Of a stretch of 64,000 nucleotides of DNA, positions 44,520-54,620 are shown piece after piece; position 1 is the first letter of the stretch; each line of letters opens with the position of its first letter. The position numbers were made by a program, and so were the translations under genes. The DNA is taken from positions 22,829,501-22,893,500 of the forward strand of contig CM043700.1 in the NCBI GenBank assembly GCA_023935145.1, given 5' to 3'. Source of the stretch: Bretschneidera sinensis (Eukaryota > Streptophyta > Magnoliopsida > Brassicales > Akaniaceae). Below the pieces are notes generated by a model that was not told where the DNA came from, searched no databases, and saw only the letters and a list, made by a program, of their open reading frames with translations.

Positions 44520-44995
44520 GCTCCACTGGTCCTCGGCCCACTCTCTTCACGGTCCGAGGAGATGGATTGCTCCACGTGTCCTCGGACCCATGGTATTCTT
44601 GGCTGAGGAGATGGATTGCTCCACTGGTCCTCGGCCCACTCTCTTCAAGGTCCGAGGAGATGGATTGCTCCACGAGTCCTCAGACCCATGGTATTCTTGG
44701 CCGAGGAGATGGATTGCTCCGCAAGTCCTCGGCCTACCCTCTTCAAGGTCCGAGGAGATGGATTGCTCCATGTGTCCTCGGACCCATGGTATTCTTGGCC
44801 GAGGAGATGGATTGCTCCACGAGTCCTCGGACCCATGGTATTCTTGGCCGAGGAGATGGATTGCTCCACAAGTCCTCGACCCATTATCTTCAAAGTCCAA
44901 GGAGTGGGATTGCTCCACTTCTCCTCGGACCCATGCTGTTCTTGGCCGAAGAGACAATTCGTTCCACAAGTCCTCGGCCCATTCTCTTTCGCCTT
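44520..44995. repeat. 49-bp minisatellite, about nine units, two alternating subtypes
   Basis: gatggattgctcc starts at 44561, 44610, 44659, 44708, 44757, 44806 and 44855, with decayed copies at 44904 and 44953: exactly 49 bp each time. One subtype carries 'cggcc(c)actctcttcaaggt' and the other 'cggacccatggtattcttgg'. The early order alternates, so there is a 98-bp higher-order unit, and two of the second subtype are adjacent near 44.77-44.86 kb. Because 49 is not a multiple of 3, several frames on both strands stay open. These are not genes. Confidence 0.93.
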
Positions 44996-45083
44996 AGAGC
45001 ACATTTCGACCCGGCTTCATGTCTCCACAGAGGACCTAATGCCAACCTAGTTCTGCTACTTCCTTAACCACAGTGCCGCACTT

Positions 45084-45101
45084 AAGGAAGTGGGGGGCCT
45101 C
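45084..45101 (+). other. Gypsy polypurine tract
   Basis: AAGGAAGTGGGGGGCC ends two bases before the 3' LTR start TGATAC, the standard plus-strand priming site. Confidence 0.85.
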
Positions 45102-45780
45102 TGATACTGCCAAATTACGACTCTCCAATAAGAAGACGACATGTGGATCATCGTGACCCCAGATGGCGAGGAGACACGCGAACAACCCAAGCTCAGACAG
45201 TTGGGCCTCCAGGTCATGACCTCCTTTCAGGATATCATTGCCTCCAGCTGGGCCTCCACGTCACCACCGCCTTCCAGGCCATTATTATTTCCAGGCCATT
45301 ATTATCTCCAGGTCATGACCGCCCTCCAGAGCATCATCGCCTCCAGCTGGGTCTCCACGTCACCACCTCCCTCTGAACCATCATTACCCAACCAAGTTGG
45401 GATGTCAGGTCATAAAAACCGTCTTAACGCATAGACGGCTTCTGATTAAGCCAGCAAGGCTAAAGCCCTAGTGAACGGCTCTCAGCCACCTAGCTGGGCC
45501 TCACAGGCATCATTACCTAACTCAGTTGGGCTATAGTATTGCAGCCGCCCTAGGCCCACTACCGCCTCCGAATCTCTATAAAAAGGACTTGGTAAGCAAT
45601 CCATAAGGCAGATTAGTTTTTCAGTTTTAAAAAGATACTCTTGAGCTTGCCCTAACTTAAGCATCGGAGCATCCTCGGAGGCATCCCCTCCATCGACCCC
45701 ATAGCTACTCTTCCTTTCCCTGTGCAGGTACTTCTGCGGTCCAACCTCCTGCTCAGCAACGCACATATTTGGCATCAACA
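45102..45780 (+). repeat. Gypsy 3' LTR (679 bp)
   Basis: Same length and ends as 35488-36166, with about 22 substitutions. Directly followed by the CCACC target duplication. Confidence 0.96.
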
Positions 45781-45785
45781 CCACC

Positions 45786-47009
45786 CAAATAAAAGTAGTG
45801 TTTACAATCACACCAAAGAAAAATAATTCAAAGAAATTAGCACTCCTCATAAGTAACTCAGTATATACCTAATGCGAATAACATACAATTTGATGAACCC
45901 AATTATAATGACTTTTTTTTGCTAATTTAGGTATATGATATGCCGTTAAATGACTATCAGCCTGTTATTATATATAATGAACATTTATATATGCTAATAT
46001 AATTAAAAATAAAACAAAATCTCTATTTCAGGGCTAATATCAGCTCAAAAAATTACCATGATATTTTGATTCTATTTGCTAGACGTGGCCTTAATTAGAA
46101 TTTACTTCTGGCTCTACTTAGTTATGCTTTTTTGAAGTTAGTTCTTTGTCTCTTGCAACAATTTATTCGTTTATTTCTTTTTTTATATATAAAATATGTT
46201 TTTTTTTTTATTTAAAACCTCCCTCCCAAAAAAGCATCATTTCCATGACTTTGTTAAAGAGAAGACAAACAGCATATCCTATATGACCATTAAAATGTTC
46301 TTAGAATGATAGTAGTATATAAATAAATCATATCATTGTTGCACTGGTTTTGGTATCTAAAATGGTTTTATTTCAACCTTGAAAGAGGAGTGATAAGATA
46401 TGTTTGTTGCATTGAAATAAAAGTTTTAACCAGAAATTAGGGTACAAATTAAAAAGGGAAAATGTTGAAATATTGGAGGAAACTAATATTCTTTTGGTTG
46501 GCCATGTATAAAAATTAACTTCACCTTCACTTCATTGATTGGGGTGTCCGACAATTCTGCATCGACTTCCATTTCCTACGTGATCATATTTTATGGTTGG
46601 GTGAAAAGAAAGAGATAGAAAAGAAAAAAAGGGTTACGTATACATTTCAATAAATTTAAAATTTTATGGAAAAATGCATGTTCTCCGTTTTTTTCTTTTT
46701 TTCCGTTCTTTTCTATTCAAACATAAAGTAAAATTATTGTTTTGGTTTTTAATTGATCGACTCACACATAAAAAACACAATTGACAGTGAATCCCAACCA
46801 ATGATACCAATTTCACATGTGTATTATATCTATTACTATTTATTATTTTATTTTATATTTTTTAACTTCAATTATTTCTTCCAGAAACGGAAGAGAAAAA
46901 GAAAAGAGGGAGACATGTTATGGTAAAAAAATAAAGAGGTGCAAAGGAAAAGTATTTTATTTTTTATTTTTAAAAAAGTGAGAAAATAAAAATCACAAAA
47001 AAAGATAGG
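45786..47009 (+). repeat. Segmental-duplication block, right part
   Basis: 45786-46090 continues the match to 53696-54240 ('attagcactcctcataa', 'actcagtatatacct', 'gaataacatacaattt', 'aaaaaattaccatgat'). 46100-46560 carries the five-copy marker series ('aaagcatcatttccatga', 'gaccattaaaatgttctta', 'atcatatcattgttgcactgg', 'tattggaggaaactaatatt'), shared with 50.45 and 54.8 kb. 46590-47009 matches 55.19-55.65 kb. No genes. Confidence 0.88.
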
Positions 47010-47094
47010 AGACTTGAGCTTAATTTAATAAATTGATACACCCGCCTTATTCTTTTTTCACTTATCAGTCTCTCCTCAGTCCAAACATAATATT

Positions 47095-47385
47095 TCTGCT
47101 GCTTAAAATGTTGAATATTTCACTGGATGAGCATTAACGTCTTGTAAAGTACTACAATCTTTTCTCAGAGATGTCATGGACTGAAAATGAGCATCGGACA
47201 TTTTTAGCTGGTTTGAAAAAACTTGGTAAAGGTGATTGGAGGGGAATTTCAAAAAAATTTGTGCCTACTAGGACCCCTACGCAGGTTGTTAGTCATGCAC
47301 AAGTGTACTTCTACAAGCTTCAAATGACAAGAAGAAAAGAAGATCGAGCCTCTTTGACATGCCCTTAATCTCTTTAATGCCCTAT
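47095..47385 (+). pseudogene. SHAQKYF-class 1R-MYB transcription factor, isolated exon with frameshift
   Basis: An exon-like segment preceded by a splice acceptor (tttctcag at about 47168). It encodes [20 protein letters not shown] followed by WRGISKKF and [12 protein letters not shown], the MYB repeat of the plant SHAQKYF class (MYBS/KUA1/DIVARICATA-like DNA-binding factors). After SHAQVYF a one-base shift is needed to reach [12 protein letters not shown], the segment that normally follows the repeat. The family Lys of SHAQKYF is Val. The upstream CCHC-type or first exon and the downstream exons are absent. The segment interrupts duplicated-block DNA and is missing from the paralogous copy at 55.85-55.92 kb, so it was inserted here. 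It is not expected to be functional. Confidence 0.75.
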
Positions 47386-48275
47386 TTATACCTTTTGATT
47401 GATTGACTCAGATAAAACAACGGCTTTCATTCACATTCGGTGGCAGACTGATAAATATTTTTGGCTTATGATTGTTTATAAATGCTCCAAAACTTTTTTT
47501 TTTTTACTTTTTATCCTCTAATCAAACCAGAGAGAGAAAAGAGATAGAAAGGTGAGGAGTGAAACTTGATGTTGTGGTTTTTCAATTTAATCATGAAATT
47601 GACAAAAAAAAATACTGTAAAGTTGAGGCTCTAAATTGTCTTGCATGCACGATCAAGTATGCGTTGTGTTTTTTGGTATTTATATGATATAAACGGTTGG
47701 CCAGCGAATGAGTGTGAATGGGAAAACTCTGTTTATGGTCTGAATAATTAAATTAAAAAAAAAATTACTGATAACAGATGAAAATGAAATTTTAATTTTT
47801 ATAGCATTAATTTTATTCAATTTTCATTACATTCCCTGTACCAAGCCAAATAGGCCCTATGTGTCATGGTGCACCTTAGAAAAACGTTATGTTCATACAA
47901 ACCATCAATTTAATTGATTTTTTCTATCAAAACACTTAATTTTACATACAAACTAGATAATTGTTTAAACTAATATTTTATAAAAGTTCAACAGTTTTTA
48001 ATTTTATATTTATTTTATTAAAAAATATTTTAAAAATCATTTTGACATCATATACATGCAGCTAGCCAGCTAGGCCAGTTGATGGCTTCTAATAAACCAA
48101 CTAAAATTAGCCTAAAAGATTATCCACAAAGAGCTGACCACTAGAGTCCCTTTGTACCCTGAAAACCCCGGTTTCCATGAAAGAATGAAAAGTTACATGA
48201 AGATCTCTGAATCAACTTTTTATGAATTCCAATAATTTGGATGCTTTCTGATGCTATTAATCAGTTAAAGAAGTA
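47386..48275 (+). repeat. Segmental-duplication block (two sub-blocks)
   Basis: 47386-47500 matches 55911-56030 ('gattgattgactcagataaa', 'ggctttcat(t/a)cacaat'). 48060-48260 matches 52610-52790 and 56020-56170 ('ctgaccactag(a/g)gtccct', 'tttccatgaaagaa', 'aattccaataat', 'tgatgctattaat'). The middle part is AT-rich with no gene. Confidence 0.82.
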
Positions 48276-49440
48276 TTAAGAATGCGATAGAAGGTAGTGG
48301 TGGAGATCGAATATTTTGGCTTTGCCCACACTTTCATGGTTGGTGTTGTGTTTGTTACGGTATTATTCTTAGTGTCTTATTGGGCTTAGTTTTTGAAACC
48401 CACGAAATAGCACGAGACTCAACATGGTACGGCTCGATACATGGCACGAGGCACGGTCTAACACGAAACATGACGATAACATATAATAAATTTAAGATTA
48501 CATATAATTTTACGTCACTAAAATAATGAGTCAAGAAAAATTAGATGATGATAAATTTGATATTTTAGGACGGTGGAAAAAATAAAAATTATTACCCTAT
48601 TCTTAACATAATAACATGTGATCTACTAATTCATAAATGAAACAAATTCACTTAAAATCACACATTAATATAAATTAAATCAAAGCTAAACAAATATTTA
48701 AATACAAAAAGGTCATTTGTGAATTTTTAATTTAAATATTGAAGTTATAATTGATTGATTTTAACATAATAGCATTTGATACAATGAATAAAACACTGAG
48801 TAAAAATCATAATTCTTTTTTTTAATCCACCGAATGAAACTTAATTGCATAGCTTGGTTAGACAGCTCACCATTCAATTTTTAAAGTCGTTTGTCTAGGA
48901 ATTGGAAGTTTTTTTTTTTTTTTTTTTGTATTTCACCCATTTATAAGTCATTTTATTTTCTTTCTTTATTTTATATGTTGTATTTGTAAGTTATTTATTT
49001 GGAAATTATAATTTTTAAGTTATTTGTTTATATTGTTGTTTTTTTGTTCCATTTTTAATTTATTTTTAATATTTAACTTCATCAATAAAATGATTATTTT
49101 TCTATACAATTATAAGCATTTAATTCAATATTTATAATTTCTCTTTACTATTTTTAACAACAAAAAAACAAAAATAATTAATATATACCTATCGACCCGT
49201 GGGCTGGCACAACACGGTATAACACAGTAGTCATATGGGTCTTGAATCGTATCGAGTCAAGATTTATAAAAACACGATACGACATGACACGAACAAAAAA
49301 AAAAAAAAAACACAACACAATAAAACTCGAAGGCACAATAAACCATCTTATATGAACCGTGGACTAACACCTCTAGACGCAATCAACAACTAGAGAACTC
49401 AACGGGAAGTTCTTAGGTTCCTACTTGAGATAGTTGGTAT
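48276..49440 (+). pseudogene. Second copy of the RRM fragment, split by an insertion
   Basis: 48276-48340 matches 56300-56345, and 49379-49440 matches 56356-56420 (caatcaaca(a/t)(c/t)tagagaact). These are two consecutive pieces of the RRM-coding segment at 56.17-56.42 kb. About 1 kb of unrelated DNA (48345-49378) separates them. Frames are broken. Confidence 0.55.
48345..49378. mobile_element. Insertion rich in 'acacga' words, probably a non-autonomous DNA transposon
   Basis: Both ends carry clusters of 'cacgag', 'acacga' and 'gacacg' words (48.40-48.48 and 49.19-49.36 kb), partly in inverse order, around an AT-rich centre. It interrupts the duplicated RRM segment. Sequences with repeated ACACGA at their ends are common non-autonomous elements in dicots. 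No exact terminal repeat or target duplication was determined. Confidence 0.5.
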
Positions 49441-50299
49441 AATAATTGAGCCTCATTTAATAAAGACATTATAACAATAATTATAATGTTATTTAACGTA
49501 ACAACACATTGCCTCTTTGAAATTCTTTGTACAGAGCCTACTGGCCTATAATTATTTTTTGAGCCACGAATTTAAAACCAAACCCAGTATGGAAAATGAT
49601 CATGAATGAATCCCAATTTATTCCGTGACCTTTATGGCCAAAAATGTACCTATCATTAAAATGATCTTCTTTATTTCTTATAAAGCAATAATTTTTATTT
49701 GGAAAAAAAAAACTACATCGCATTTGAAATTTTGAGTTCATAAATCTTAATTTTTCTTTGTTAAAAGCCAAAATAAACATTGTATTATGCTTCAAATTCA
49801 TATTTATTTTTATCGGTTCAAAACTTTCTATCTCTAAGTTGGACAAATAACTCACACACTAATTGAAAGAATTTCTAAAAAATTGTTTATCAAAATTAAT
49901 AAAAAAAATGAAGGTAATAACTTCAAAGCACCATCAAATCATTTTTTTTAAGGTTTAAATTTCATATAGACTCAATCCCTTGGCTTCAAGTAATGAAAAT
50001 CCATGGCTTAACTCCTGCGTCAATTTTGATTATTATTTGATTATTATTTTTTATTAATATATATTACATGTTCTAAGCAATTATAATAACAATAAAAACA
50101 ACAGTAACATATATATACATATATTTATTTATAAATATAATTATATATTTATATTTATAATATAAATATAATAAATATATATTTCGAAACACTTCTATTT
50201 TTAAATTTTTAATATTAAAATTGACGGTTTCACGTTCTAGCTCATCAATCTTGTATTCTATATTTAATCAATTTAAAAAATATAAAAATATTGATGTCT
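49441..50299. repeat. Duplicated non-coding DNA, no gene
   Basis: 49535-49600 ('ctactggcctataatta', 'gagccacgaatttaaaacca') and 49660-49760 correspond to 33.34 and 30.48 kb. The rest is AT-rich, including TA-rich tracts at 50.10-50.18 kb. Confidence 0.6.
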
Positions 50300-50920
50300 C
50301 CATGCGAAACCAAAACCATAAAAAAGGAGAGGTCAGCTTGCTATTAAATCTCAAATAAGGATTATTAATTAGACATACTTGAGTGGTTTAAGCATATTTA
50401 AAATGGTTCCTTTTTATAACCTCAAAGACGATATAACTAAGCATCTACTTCTAGCTCTACTTAGTTATGCTTTTTTGAGGTTAATCCTTTCTCTTGTAAC
50501 AATTTATCTGTTTGTTTCTTTTTTTATAAAAAAATTAAAAGAAAATATGTTTTTTTATTTAAAATGTTCCCCTAAAAAAACATCATTTGCATGACTTTGT
50601 TAAGGATAAAGCAAACAACATATCTTATATGACCATTAAAATGTTATTAGAATGACAGTAGCATATAAATAAATCATATCATTGTTGCACTGGGTTTGGT
50701 ATTCAAAAAGGTTTAATTTCAACCTTTAAAGAGAGTTGATAAGACATGTTTTTTGTATTGAAATAAAAGCTTTAACCAGAAATTAGGATACAAATTAAAA
50801 AGGGAAAATGTTAAAATATTGGAGGAAACTAATATACTTTTGGTTGGTCATGTACAAAATTAACTTTGCCTTTACTTCATTGATTGCGGTGTCTGACAAT
50901 CTTGCATGGAAGCCCTTTTT
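50300..50920 (+). repeat. Segmental-duplication block, third copy of the 46.1-46.6 kb unit
   Basis: Starts 'cagcttgctattaaatctc' (also at 54.64 kb), then 'ctacttagttatgctttttt' (also at 46.12 kb), then the marker series. The 71-codon frame at 50379-50594 has no domain. Confidence 0.82.
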
Positions 50921-52609
50921 TTATTGGGATCATATTTCATGGTGATGAAAAGAAATAAATAGAAAGGACGGATGAAGACTTTGTACAGATGCTTCAGAGC
51001 CATGACCAGGCTCAGCTTTTACTTTAAAAAAAATCCAAGTAGCTTGATTTGAGTCTGACTTGTTTTGTCTTGCCGAACCCCAATTCAGGGAGGAAGAGTG
51101 AGAGACAATCTTGAAATCAAGAACGAAGAAATTTCAATTTCTTATTTTTATCTGCTCAATAAATTTTTAGTGATTCTTTAAGTTTAACATTCTAACTTAT
51201 TCAATTTTTCTCTTTAGAATTATCTGCTTAACAGATCTCTCCTTATTTCTATAATTTTTTTGTAAATTTTCATTTTATTTACATATTTACTTTTCTTGTG
51301 ATTTTTTTAGTGAATCTATTTTCACGCTCAAAATTACATGATTTGATGTTAATCAATCTTGATTTTGTTTTTTCTTTAAAATTTTTGGTGCATATTGGTG
51401 AGTGAGATGAGCTAGATTTGTGTTTGAAGTTAATGGTTATTTCTATATTTAAAACATTTGGAATGTTTAAGTTTCTTAACATAACGTAAAACTAGTAGTG
51501 CAGTGCAATGTTTAGGATTCCATTCAAAACAAAGAGTAGAAAAGAAAGATTTCTCCTGTGTGGAAACTTGAATTAGTGAAGTTTGTAGTTTTTTCAAACC
51601 AGTGGGCCACATTCAAAGAAAACCAGTCCTCTATTAATAATCGGGAAATTTATGGGTGTTTTGCCTTGAAATTTCTTTTAACAAGTCAACTGCTCTAGCT
51701 GATCTTCCACAACGTTAAAGATAATTTATAATCTAATACAATTATTTATAATCCCAATAAAAAATTAGGAGAGTAATTTAAACAAATATTGGGTCATTGA
51801 AACACAAAGGTATAATCACATGTTAAATGTCTAAATTTATAAATAAAAAAATCCTTGATAAAATGAGTATGTAGAATAAATATATGTTGATGATTTATAA
51901 CTAAACACGTGTCATTTAACGCTTTTATATAATATTTTTACGTGTCAGCGTGACATATTTACGGATCAATATGAAATGTTATTTTGAAATAAAATTTACA
52001 ATCCTAATACTTTACTGGATAATGTGAATATTAGCAAATGTGATAAATTTACGTACCTTAAATGTAAAACGTTACAGGATAATATAACAAATTTACTATA
52101 TCATCAATTACTGTTGGTAACTATGAAAATTTTGGTGCATATGGGTGAGTGAGATGAGTTAGATTTGTGTTTAAAATTAATGGTTATTTCTGTATTTAAA
52201 ACATTTGAGTTTTAAAGCTATTATATTTGGAATGTTAGAAGGAGTTTTCATATGTTTGTTCCCATAATGAATTTTGTCATAATAGATTATATATTGTTGT
52301 ATTTCGGATCATACTGTTATTATTTTTGGCAAATCAAGAATCCTTTTCTTGCAGTGAAGTTTGGATTTTCTCTTTTGTTTTGAATGAATTGGTAATCTTT
52401 GATAGTGTGCAACTTGCGATGTGGGAGGGTTCATATGGCTATTAGTGCTAATTTTAAAATTCCAATAGCTTTTACAATTTCTTAGTGTAGTGGAGTTTCA
52501 TTGTGGATTAGAGCTTAACTTCTTTTAATGCAACTTAGAAATAAACGCTTAAAACAAATTTTTTTTTGGGAGGGAACTTGTTGATAGTTGTAGTTTAGAA
52601 AGAAACGCT
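50921..52609. repeat. Unique segment with a ~100-bp direct repeat (51380-51480 and 52130-52240)
   Basis: 'ggtgagtgagatgag', 'tagatttgtgtttga/aaa' and 'atggttatttct' recur 750 bp apart, followed by 'ttggaatgtt'. This segment has no counterpart in the other copies of the duplicated block, so it is probably an insertion with its own repeats. No gene recognised. Confidence 0.55.
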
Positions 52610-52800
52610 TAATAAAATTAGCCTAAAAGCTTGTATATCCAAAAAAAAAAAAAAAAAAAACTGACCACTAGAGTCCCTTTGTAGCCTGAAAACCCCCGTT
52701 TCCATGAAAGAATGAAAAGTTGCATGAAGATCTCTAAATCAACTTTTTTATGAATTCCAATAATTTGGATGTTTCCTGATGCTTTGATTACCATAGAAAG
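52610..52800 (+). repeat. Segmental-duplication sub-block
   Basis: Matches 48.07-48.25 and 56.03-56.16 kb. Contains an (A)n run at 52640-52660. Confidence 0.8.
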
Positions 52801-53932
52801 TAATGTTTCATGGAGCAAAGAAAATTAGAGATAAATTAACGATGAAAATAAATTAATTAATGTAAATCAAAGAGATTTACACAGAGATTTCTCTTTTTTG
52901 TTAAATTAAATAAATTTTTTTAGATAATTAACTCTAAAATTTCATGTGAAAATGGTACAATGACTTATTTATAATTTTTCTTTTATTGTGTTATTTTTAG
53001 ATAACAAGAGATCTATATTTTTTTTTATGCATTTTAAAAAATGTGCAATTTAAATCAAATGAATATGTTGATTTGACAATTTTTGATCAAAATTCAATAG
53101 TTGATGATATAGATACAGAATAAGATGTCATCTTAAAAACCAAAATATGATACAATATAATTGATGATATGGATTGAAAAAATATTTAAAACCAAAATAA
53201 AAAACAAATGTACCTAGAAAACTGAAAATGAAATTTACCCGATTAAAATCACCATAAATTTCACTCAGTAGTATATGACGAGTGGCAATCATAATATTCT
53301 TGCACAAATTTACATCAGAGCCAACGAATCAAGCAATGCTAAAAAATTTCACTAAACTATATAATAAACTTAAATTTTCTTTGTTAAAAGTGAAAAATAA
53401 ATATTATATTTTTCTTCAAATTCCTATTTAAACACCATTACGAAAACCTCAATCTTTAAGCTTTCTCAGACCTCATGAATACATTTTATCTTTCCTTTAA
53501 AACATTATTAATTCTAATTTTAACATTCTTATTATAGAACAAAGTGACGAAATCACAGTAACATTATTAATGTCATAGCAATATTGCTTGAATTTGAAAA
53601 ATTATTCCAAATAAAAGAAACCAAAAATAATATGATAATTTTATTATTTTTAGCGTTGTTATTACTCTGGCATTAATAAATCCACTCAAATAAAATTATT
53701 GGTTTCAATCAAACAAAAAAATAATAATTCAACGAAATTAGCACTCCTCATAACTAACTCAGTATATACCTGATCCGAATAACATACAATTTTCATGAAC
53801 CCAATTATAATGATTTTTTTTTTCGTATTTTCTGCTAATTATATTATTTACAATTTACATGAGAGGTAGATGATATGCCGTTAAATGACTATAACCTGCT
53901 GTTATATATGATGAACATTTATATATGCTAAT

Positions 53933-54169
53933 AAAATTTAAGTTTAATTACGAAAAATATCCTTAGGTTTTTTATGGTAAAAAATATCTTGTGACATATT
54001 TTTGTTAGTCAACCACATGGTATTTTTTGCTAACAAAAACATACCACATGGTATTTTTTATCACAAAAATATCCTCAAGGTATTTTTTACCACAAAAAAA
54101 AAATCTGGTGATATTTTTTGAAAATACAATAAATCATAGGATATTTTTTGTAATTAAACCTAAAATTTA
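53933..54169. mobile_element. MITE, ~221 bp, with 8-9-bp target duplication
   Basis: The ends are GTTTAATTACGAAAAATATCC (left, near 53942) and, on the minus strand, GGTTTAATTACAAAAAATATC (right). The target duplication is AAAATTTA (53933-53940 and 54162-54169). The interior has multiple 'atggtattttttatc' phrases in both orientations. The paralogous position at 45.99-46.01 kb lacks the insertion. The terminal and duplication size fit a MULE- or hAT-type MITE. Confidence 0.8.
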
Positions 54170-54561
54170 AAATAAAACAAAATCTGTGTTTCAGGGCTAA
54201 TATCTGCTCAAAAAATTACCATGATATTTTGATTCTAGTGGCTAGATGTTATCTGCAAGTACTTAGGAATGGTAACTGATAGGTTACTCGTGAAATTTTA
54301 CATATCTATAGCTGTATCCGTTTAGTTACTCTGTTATTCGGATCTGAAACCAAAATCATTAAAAAAAACATGAAATACTATCTGTAACGGCCAAAAACCT
54401 ATTTATTTCTATCCATACCCGTTTAACCATGAAAAAACTCATAAATTGCCACCCCTATATGCAACCAAGTCATATTGTTCATACTTCATATTCATTGAAA
54501 TTAGCTCCAGCCAGAAAATTTGAGCTATGCATTAAGAAAATGTTATTCTTGTTTGAAAACC

Positions 54562-54564
<3 letters not shown>

Positions 54565-54618
<54 letters not shown>
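54565..54618. repeat. (TA)n microsatellite
   Basis: About 50 bp of pure TA dinucleotide. The open frame through it alternates Ile and Tyr and is spurious. Confidence 0.95.

Positions 54619-54620
<2 letters not shown>

Larger units (their letters stand above)
35483..45785 (+). mobile_element. Complete-ended Ty3/gypsy retrotransposon, Tat lineage, 10.3 kb
   Basis: The LTRs at 35488-36166 and 45102-45780 are both exactly 679 bp, begin TGATAC and end CAACA. The 5-bp target duplication is CCACC (35483-35487 and 45781-45785). The order is LTR, PBS, gag-protease-RT-RNase H-archaeal-type RNase H-integrase, an antisense gene, a 49-bp minisatellite, PPT, LTR. The second RNase H domain after the first, the long 3' region and an antisense reading frame are hallmarks of the Tat lineage. 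By eye the LTRs differ at about 22 of 679 sites (18 transitions, 4 transversions, no indels), about 3%. That suggests insertion on the scale of one to a few million years ago under usual plant rates. Protein function is lost (see gag-pol). GC content is clearly higher than in the surrounding DNA. Confidence 0.97.

Noticed and set aside
44520..44995. Regularly spaced repeats resembling a CRISPR array
   Set aside because: The 49-bp units are directly tandem with no unique spacers, inside a plant retrotransposon.
44345..45067. Several 75-166-codon open frames on both strands across the gypsy 3' region
   Set aside because: They all run through the 49-bp tandem array. A stop-free repeat unit not divisible by 3 opens several frames at once. 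No domain, and frames repeat the same few words.
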